Shown piece by piece: positions 4,345 to 7,740 of a stretch of 7,740 nt of DNA (position 1 is its first letter; each line of letters begins with the position of its first letter). Source of the stretch: Bifidobacterium sp. (lineage in GTDB: Bacteria > Actinomycetota > Actinomycetes > Actinomycetales > Bifidobacteriaceae); the NCBI GenBank assembly GCA_022739095.1, contig JAIJEI010000089.1:1-7740 (forward strand), written 5' to 3'. The position numbers and the translations under genes were made by a program. The notes below the pieces were generated by a model that was not told where the DNA came from, did not search any database, and saw only the letters and a list, made by a program, of their open reading frames with translations.

Positions 4345-7011
4345 ATGGAGGGTCCCGAAATCAAGGCCGTTGAGGCCGTAATCGACAATGGATCGTTTGG
4401 CAAGCGCACGCTGCGCTTCGAGACCGGCCGCCTCGCCCAGCAGGCCGATGGCGCTGTGGCCGCCTACCTCGACGACGATTCCATGATTCTGTCCACCACC
4501 ACCGCCGGTTCCAGCCCGAAGGAGAACTACGACTTCTTCCCGCTGACTGTCGACGTTGAAGAGAAGATGTACGCTGCCGGCAAGATCCCGGGCTCGTTCT
4601 TCCGTCGTGAGGGCCGCCCGAGCTCCGAGGCCATCCTCGCCTGCCGCATCATCGACCGCCCGCTGCGCCCGCTGTTCCCGCACACCCTGCGCAACGAAGT
4701 GCAGGTCGTCGAGACCGTGCTCGCCGTGAACCCTGATGACGCTTACGATGTCATCGCCCTGAACGCCGCTTCCGCCTCCACCATGATCTCCGGCCTGCCG
4801 TTCGAAGGACCGGTCTCCGGTGTGCGTCTGGCTCTGATCGACGGCCAGTGGGTCGCCTTCCCGCGTTGGAGCGAGCGTGAGCGCGCCGTGTTCGAGATCG
4901 TGGTCGCTGGCCGCGTGATCGAGAACGGTGACGTTGCCATCGCCATGATCGAGGCCGGTGCCGGCAAGAACGCCTGGCACCTCATCTACGACGAGGGCCA
5001 GACCAAGCCCGATGAGGAAGTCGTTGCCGGTGGTCTTGAGGCTGCCAAGCCGTTCATCAAGGTGATTTGCGAGGCTCAGGACGAGCTCAAGAAGATCGCC
5101 GCCAAGGAGACCAAGGAATTCCAGCTCTTCCCGGAGTACACCGACGAGCTGTATGCCCGCATCGACGAGATCGCTCACAAGGATCTGGACGAGGCCCTCT
5201 CCATTGCCGAGAAGCTGCCTCGCCAGGACCGCATCCACGAGATCAAGGAGCACGTGCGCGAGGTGCTCGCGGACGAGTTCACCGATATGGACGATGCCGA
5301 GAAGGACAAGGAACTCGGTAACGCCTTCAAGGAACTGCAGCGCCAGATCGTGCGTCGCCGCATCCTGACCGAGGACTACCGCATCGACGGCCGTGGCCTG
5401 CGTGACATCCGCACCCTGTCCGCCGAGGTGGACATTGTGCCTCGCGTGCACGGTTCCGCCCTGTTCCAGCGTGGCGAGACCCAGATTCTGGGCGTCACCA
5501 CCCTGAACATGCTCAAGATGGAGCAGCAGATCGACGCGCTGTCCGGTCCGCAGTCCAAGCGTTACATGCACAACTACGAGATGCCTCCGTACTCCACTGG
5601 TGAGACCGGCCGCGTCGGTTCCCCGAAGCGCCGTGAAATCGGCCACGGCGCCCTCGCCGAGAAGGCTCTCGTGCCGGTGCTGCCGAGCCGCGAAGAGTTC
5701 CCCTATGCCATCCGTCAGGTCTCCGAGGCCATCGGCTCCAACGGTTCCACTTCGATGGGTTCCGTGTGCGCCTCCACGCTGAGCCTTTTGGCTGCCGGCG
5801 TGCCGCTGAAGGCCCCGGTTGCCGGCATCGCCATGGGCCTCGTGTCCGGCGATGTCGATGGCAAGCACATCTTCAAGACCCTCACCGATATCCTGGGTGC
5901 CGAGGATGCCTTCGGCGACATGGACTTCAAGGTGGCCGGTACTTCCGAGTTCATCACCGCCCTGCAGCTCGATACCAAGCTCGACGGTATCCCCGCTGAC
6001 ATCCTGGCCGCCGCTCTGCAGCAGGCCAAGGAAGCCCGCGCCACGATTCTCGAGGTCATCAACGAGTGCATCGACGGCCCGGCCGAGATGAGCGAGTTCG
6101 CTCCGCGCATCATCACCACCTCCGTCCCGGTGGAGAAGATCGGCGAAGTCATCGGCCCGAAGGGCAAGATGATCAACCAGATCCAGGAAGACACCGGCGC
6201 TGAAATCGCCATCGAGGATGACGGTACCGTCTTCATCTCCTCCGAGGGTGGCGAGGCCGCTGAGAAGGCCAAGTCCATCATCGATTCCATTGCCAACCCG
6301 CACGTGCCTGAGGCCGGCGAAACCTACAACGGCAAGGTCGTCAAGACCACGTCGTTTGGCGCTTTCGTGAACCTCACCCCCGGCACCGACGGCCTGCTGC
6401 ACATCTCCCAGATCCGCAACCTGGCCAACGGCGAGCGTATCGACGCCGTCGAAGACGTGCTCAAGGAAGGCGACACCGTTGAGGTGATCGTTCAGGGCGT
6501 CGATGACCGCGGCAAGATCTCCCTGGCCATCCCCGGTTTCGAGGATCAGGAGAGCAACGCCCGCCCGAGCCGTGGCGATCGCGATGACCGCCGTGGTGGT
6601 GGCCGTGGCCGTGGTGACCGTGACGATCGCCGTGGCGGTCGTGGCCGTCGCTCCGATCGCGATGACCGTGACTTCGATGATCGTGACGATCGTCCGCGTC
6701 GCCGTCGCTCCGACGACTTTGAGGATGATTACGACGATCGTCCGCGTCGCCGTCGCTCCGATGACCGTGACTTCGATCGCGATGATCGCGATGATGATCG
6801 TCCGCGTCGCCGTCGTTCTGCCGATCGCGATGACCGTGGCGATCGTGATGACCGCCGTGGCGGTTTCCGTGGCGGCCGTGGCCGTGGCTCGGACCGCAAC
6901 CCGCGCTACGCCACCGACGACAACTACGACGACTACCGCGCCGACCGCGAAGAGCGTACCGAGCGTCCGCGTCGCCGCGTCCGTCGCGACTTTGATCCGT
7001 TCGAGGACTAA
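4345..7011 (+). CDS. pnp: Polynucleotide phosphorylase with long Arg/Asp-rich tail
   Basis: 888 residues. PNPase is a trimeric 3'-5' exoribonuclease that phosphorolyses RNA to nucleoside diphosphates and can run in reverse to add tails; Streptomyces homologues are also described as guanosine pentaphosphate synthetases. Domain order: first RNase PH domain (~15-150) with FFRR (85-88) and IDRPLRPLFP; helical linker (~250-340); second RNase PH domain (from ~350) with SNGSTSMGS (465-473) for phosphate and D521, D527 and K529 in EDAFGDMDFKVAG, matching the metal/catalytic residues D486, D492 and K494 of E. coli; KH domain (~593-650, IGEVIGPKGKMI); S1 domain (~658-730, GKVVKTTSFGAFV). Residues ~732-888 form a disordered tail of RDDR, RGGRGRG and DDRPRRRRSDD repeats ending in RRDFDPFED. 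E. coli PNPase ends near residue 711, so the tail is an extension. The start is ATG 4345, with GAAGGAGG upstream. Confidence 0.97.
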   Translation: MEGPEIKAVEAVIDNGSFGKRTLRFETGRLAQQADGAVAAYLDDDSMILSTTTAGSSPKENYDFFPLTVDVEEKMYAAGKIPGSFFRREGRPSSEAILACRIIDRPLRPLFPHTLRNEVQVVETVLAVNPDDAYDVIALNAASASTMISGLPFEGPVSGVRLALIDGQWVAFPRWSERERAVFEIVVAGRVIENGDVAIAMIEAGAGKNAWHLIYDEGQTKPDEEVVAGGLEAAKPFIKVICEAQDELKKIAAKETKEFQLFPEYTDELYARIDEIAHKDLDEALSIAEKLPRQDRIHEIKEHVREVLADEFTDMDDAEKDKELGNAFKELQRQIVRRRILTEDYRIDGRGLRDIRTLSAEVDIVPRVHGSALFQRGETQILGVTTLNMLKMEQQIDALSGPQSKRYMHNYEMPPYSTGETGRVGSPKRREIGHGALAEKALVPVLPSREEFPYAIRQVSEAIGSNGSTSMGSVCASTLSLLAAGVPLKAPVAGIAMGLVSGDVDGKHIFKTLTDILGAEDAFGDMDFKVAGTSEFITALQLDTKLDGIPADILAAALQQAKEARATILEVINECIDGPAEMSEFAPRIITTSVPVEKIGEVIGPKGKMINQIQEDTGAEIAIEDDGTVFISSEGGEAAEKAKSIIDSIANPHVPEAGETYNGKVVKTTSFGAFVNLTPGTDGLLHISQIRNLANGERIDAVEDVLKEGDTVEVIVQGVDDRGKISLAIPGFEDQESNARPSRGDRDDRRGGGRGRGDRDDRRGGRGRRSDRDDRDFDDRDDRPRRRRSDDFEDDYDDRPRRRRSDDRDFDRDDRDDDRPRRRRSADRDDRGDRDDRRGGFRGGRGRGSDRNPRYATDDNYDDYRADREERTERPRRRVRRDFDPFED
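6685..6820 (+). repeat. Direct repeats inside the pnp tail coding region
   Basis: A ~28-base unit coding for DDRPRRRRS occurs at 6685-6713 and 6733-6761 (identical) and again, diverged at a few bases, at 6793-6820. The start-to-start distances are 48 and 60 bases, both multiples of three, so gain or loss of units keeps the frame. Shorter GATCGC/GACCGT repeats fill the spaces between. The pattern fits growth of the tail by in-frame duplication. Confidence 0.75.
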
Positions 7012-7019
7012 TTTCTTTT

Positions 7020-7049
7020 TTCGGCTCCTCTCAGGTGAGGGGAGCCGAA
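7020..7049 (+). terminator. First hairpin downstream of pnp
   Basis: Bases 7020-7031 pair with 7038-7049 (12 bp, one T-G pair) around CAGGTG, starting 9 bases after the pnp stop. The T-run (TTTCTTTTTT) lies before the stem rather than after it, so on its own this is a poor terminator. It probably caps the pnp mRNA together with the next hairpin. Confidence 0.55.
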
Positions 7050-7053
7050 TCTC

Positions 7054-7106
7054 AAACCAAAAGGCTTCTATACCGTTTCATTCGGTATAGAAGCCTTTTG
7101 GTTTTT
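7054..7106 (+). terminator. Main terminator of pnp, 22-bp perfect hairpin
   Basis: Bases 7054-7075 pair with 7083-7104 without mismatch around the 7-base loop TTTCATT, ending in five T (7102-7106) and then CGGTTTC. The A-rich foot before the stem and T-rich foot after it make the hairpin usable in both directions. Confidence 0.88.
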
Positions 7107-7182
7107 CGGTTTCTGTGCGATTGCCTATTCCACTGCATATTTCGATGTTGGATAAGGCACTCGTGCTGTTGCCATGTACATT

Positions 7183-7202
7183 TAGTTGTCAGTTGACAAC
7201 TA
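7183..7202. promoter_or_regulatory. Candidate operator, palindrome copy 1
   Basis: TAGTTGTCA-GT-TGACAACTA is a perfect 9-2-9 inverted repeat; its core GTTGTCAGTTGACAAC (7185-7200) recurs exactly at 7264-7279. It contains TTGACA (7193-7198), a consensus -35 box, with AAGAAT (7215-7220) as a weak -10 at 16 bases, so a repressor bound here could block a plus-strand promoter. The size and symmetry suit a dimeric winged-helix or helix-turn-helix regulator such as the MarR or TetR type; the family is a guess. Confidence 0.55.
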
Positions 7203-7263
7203 TTCCCATGCATCAAGAATGGCAGAAAATGGCCGGTAAGATAATCTGAGCCATCTAAAAAAC

Positions 7264-7279
7264 GTTGTCAGTTGACAAC
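7264..7279. promoter_or_regulatory. Candidate operator, palindrome copy 2
   Basis: An exact second copy of the 16-bp core GTTGTCAGTTGACAAC, 79 bases after the first (start to start). The flanks differ from copy 1 (AAC before, AGTT after), so the conserved unit is the palindrome itself. The embedded TTGACA (7272-7277) has no recognisable -10 box at 16-18 bases. Confidence 0.55.
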
Positions 7280-7475
7280 AGTTTGTACACGGCACCGCAT
7301 GACACATATCCGCATACCCTGTTGACGCGACTGGATCTATTCCCTCGTCTGTTGTTATGCCCAACAGCAAAATCCGCTTGCCGTCCCGCACCATGTCCGA
7401 GTCATGGCCGGCCATTGATTGAATGGCGGATGATTATCGAAGGGACTTATGTGCGTTGATCACTGTGGCAACAAC

Positions 7476-7506
7476 AAAGGCCGGGCCCTTGGGGAGCCCG
7501 GCCTTT
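7476..7506 (-). terminator. Terminator of the purine permease gene
   Basis: AAAGGCCGGGC (7476-7486) pairs perfectly with GCCCGGCCTTT (7496-7506) around a 9-base loop. Read on the minus strand it follows the permease stop by ~57 bases and ends in CTTTGTTGTTG, a moderately T-rich tail. On the plus strand it could also stop any transcript arriving from the intergenic region. Confidence 0.75.
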
Positions 7507-7518
7507 ATGCCGTATGGC

Positions 7519-7548
7519 GGTGGATTAATCCTTGAAGGCTAATCCACC
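7519..7548 (-). other. Hairpin just after the permease stop codon
   Basis: GGTGGATTA (7519-7527) pairs with TAATCCACC (7540-7548) around a 12-base loop. It lies 14 bases beyond the permease stop on the minus strand. No T-run follows, so it may serve as an mRNA 3' stabilising structure ahead of the terminator at 7476-7506. Confidence 0.4.
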
Positions 7549-7562
7549 GTTGACAATCAGCG

Positions 7563-7740
7563 TTACAGAATCGCCATGCACACGAAGTCCAGAATGAACA
7601 GCGCGGCCACGATCCAGATGATCGGGTGAACCTCCTTGGCCTTGCCCTTGCAGGTCTTCACGATGCAGTACATGATGAAGCCGCCGGCGATGCCGTAGGA
7701 GATGGAGTAGGAGAAGGCCATGAACACGGCGGCGAAGAAC
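7563..7740 (-). CDS. NCS2-family purine permease (AzgA/PbuG-like), C-terminal end
   Basis: Partial: the minus-strand frame is open to the window edge, and 58 C-terminal residues are visible before the stop (TAA, complement of 7563-7565). It reads FFAAVFMAFSYSISYGIAGG, continues through a hydrophobic segment to a basic loop KTCKGKAKEVHP, then a last membrane helix IIWIVAALFILDFVCMAIL. The pattern 'S.S.GI..GF....' followed by a short cytoplasmic loop, 'EVHP' and a final helix is typical of the end of AzgA/PbuG-type adenine/guanine/hypoxanthine permeases of the NCS2 family, which import purine bases by proton symport. Substrate cannot be fixed from this end. It converges with pnp; its promoter lies outside the window. 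Other multi-helix transporters with similar ends are possible but less likely. Confidence 0.8.
   Translation of the reverse strand, partial: FFAAVFMAFSYSISYGIAGGFIMYCIVKTCKGKAKEVHPIIWIVAALFILDFVCMAIL

Larger units (their letters stand above)
7107..7475. other. Convergent intergenic region without a convincing gene
   Basis: About 370 bases lie between the 3' ends of pnp (plus strand) and the purine permease (minus strand). The open frames at 7265-7459 (plus) and 7200-7415 (minus) have no ribosome binding site and no recognisable protein pattern. A 13-codon frame starts at ATG 7208 but also lacks a ribosome binding site. The notable content is a pair of identical palindromes at 7185-7200 and 7264-7279. 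Confidence 0.55.

Noticed and set aside
4318..6402. 694-residue open frame on the minus strand opposite pnp
   Set aside because: It is the antisense shadow of pnp: Gly/Leu/His/Asp-rich without domains, opposite a fully recognisable PNPase. Long antisense frames are common in GC-rich genes.
6503..7090. 195-residue plus-strand frame overlapping the pnp tail
   Set aside because: Low-complexity Val/Ala/Thr/Met translation of the Arg/Asp repeat DNA in another frame; no ribosome binding site and no independent support.
7185..7279. Two repeats as a minimal CRISPR array
   Set aside because: The repeats are only 16 bp and fully palindromic, the gap is 63 bp, there are only two copies and no cas genes. 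Operator sites explain them better.
7200..7459. Open frames of 64 (plus) and 71 (minus) residues between pnp and the permease
   Set aside because: Both overlap the palindromic operator-like site at 7264-7279, lack ribosome binding sites and show no protein-like pattern.

Overview
The window looks like a chromosomal segment of a high-GC Gram-positive actinobacterium, most likely Bifidobacterium (a B. longum-type genome). The grounds are the overall GC-rich codon use, an LPxTG-anchored isopeptide pilin, the adjacent rpsO and pnp genes with an actinobacterial-type polynucleotide phosphorylase, and an NCS2-type purine permease. The species is inferred from recognition of protein style, not from a search.

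Layout from left to right. (1) 2-736: the C-terminal part of a sortase-anchored fimbrial subunit, closed by a hairpin terminator. (2) 864-1514: an AT-richer gene for a small coiled-coil protein with two C-terminal membrane segments, followed by a 19-bp perfect hairpin. (3) 1568-2085: about 500 bases with no convincing gene but with several palindromes. (4) 2086-2797: a helix-turn-helix gene of the transposase OrfA-like type, split into two reading frames at or near a run of seven G. (5) 2900-3586: a five-helix membrane protein of unknown function, preceded by a 10-bp tandem repeat. (6) 3758-4027 rpsO (ribosomal protein S15) with a strong terminator, then a long leader and 4345-7011 pnp (PNPase), which ends in a tail of about 155 residues rich in Arg and Asp. 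(7) Two hairpins downstream of pnp. (8) 7107-7475: a convergent intergenic stretch holding two identical 16-bp palindromes that look like operators but have no obvious gene to control. (9) 7563-7740, minus strand: the C-terminal end of an AzgA/PbuG-like purine permease.

The housekeeping core is rpsO-pnp: S15 assembles the small ribosomal subunit and PNPase degrades and tails RNA. The left third (pilin, coiled-coil membrane protein, broken HTH gene, palindrome-rich spacer) has the look of an accessory region beside this conserved pair. No complete mobile element, CRISPR array, tRNA or rRNA gene was seen. I do not see a convincing new multi-gene system. The items most worth a second look are the G7 frameshift gene, the paired orphan palindromes at 7185 and 7264, and the charged PNPase tail.
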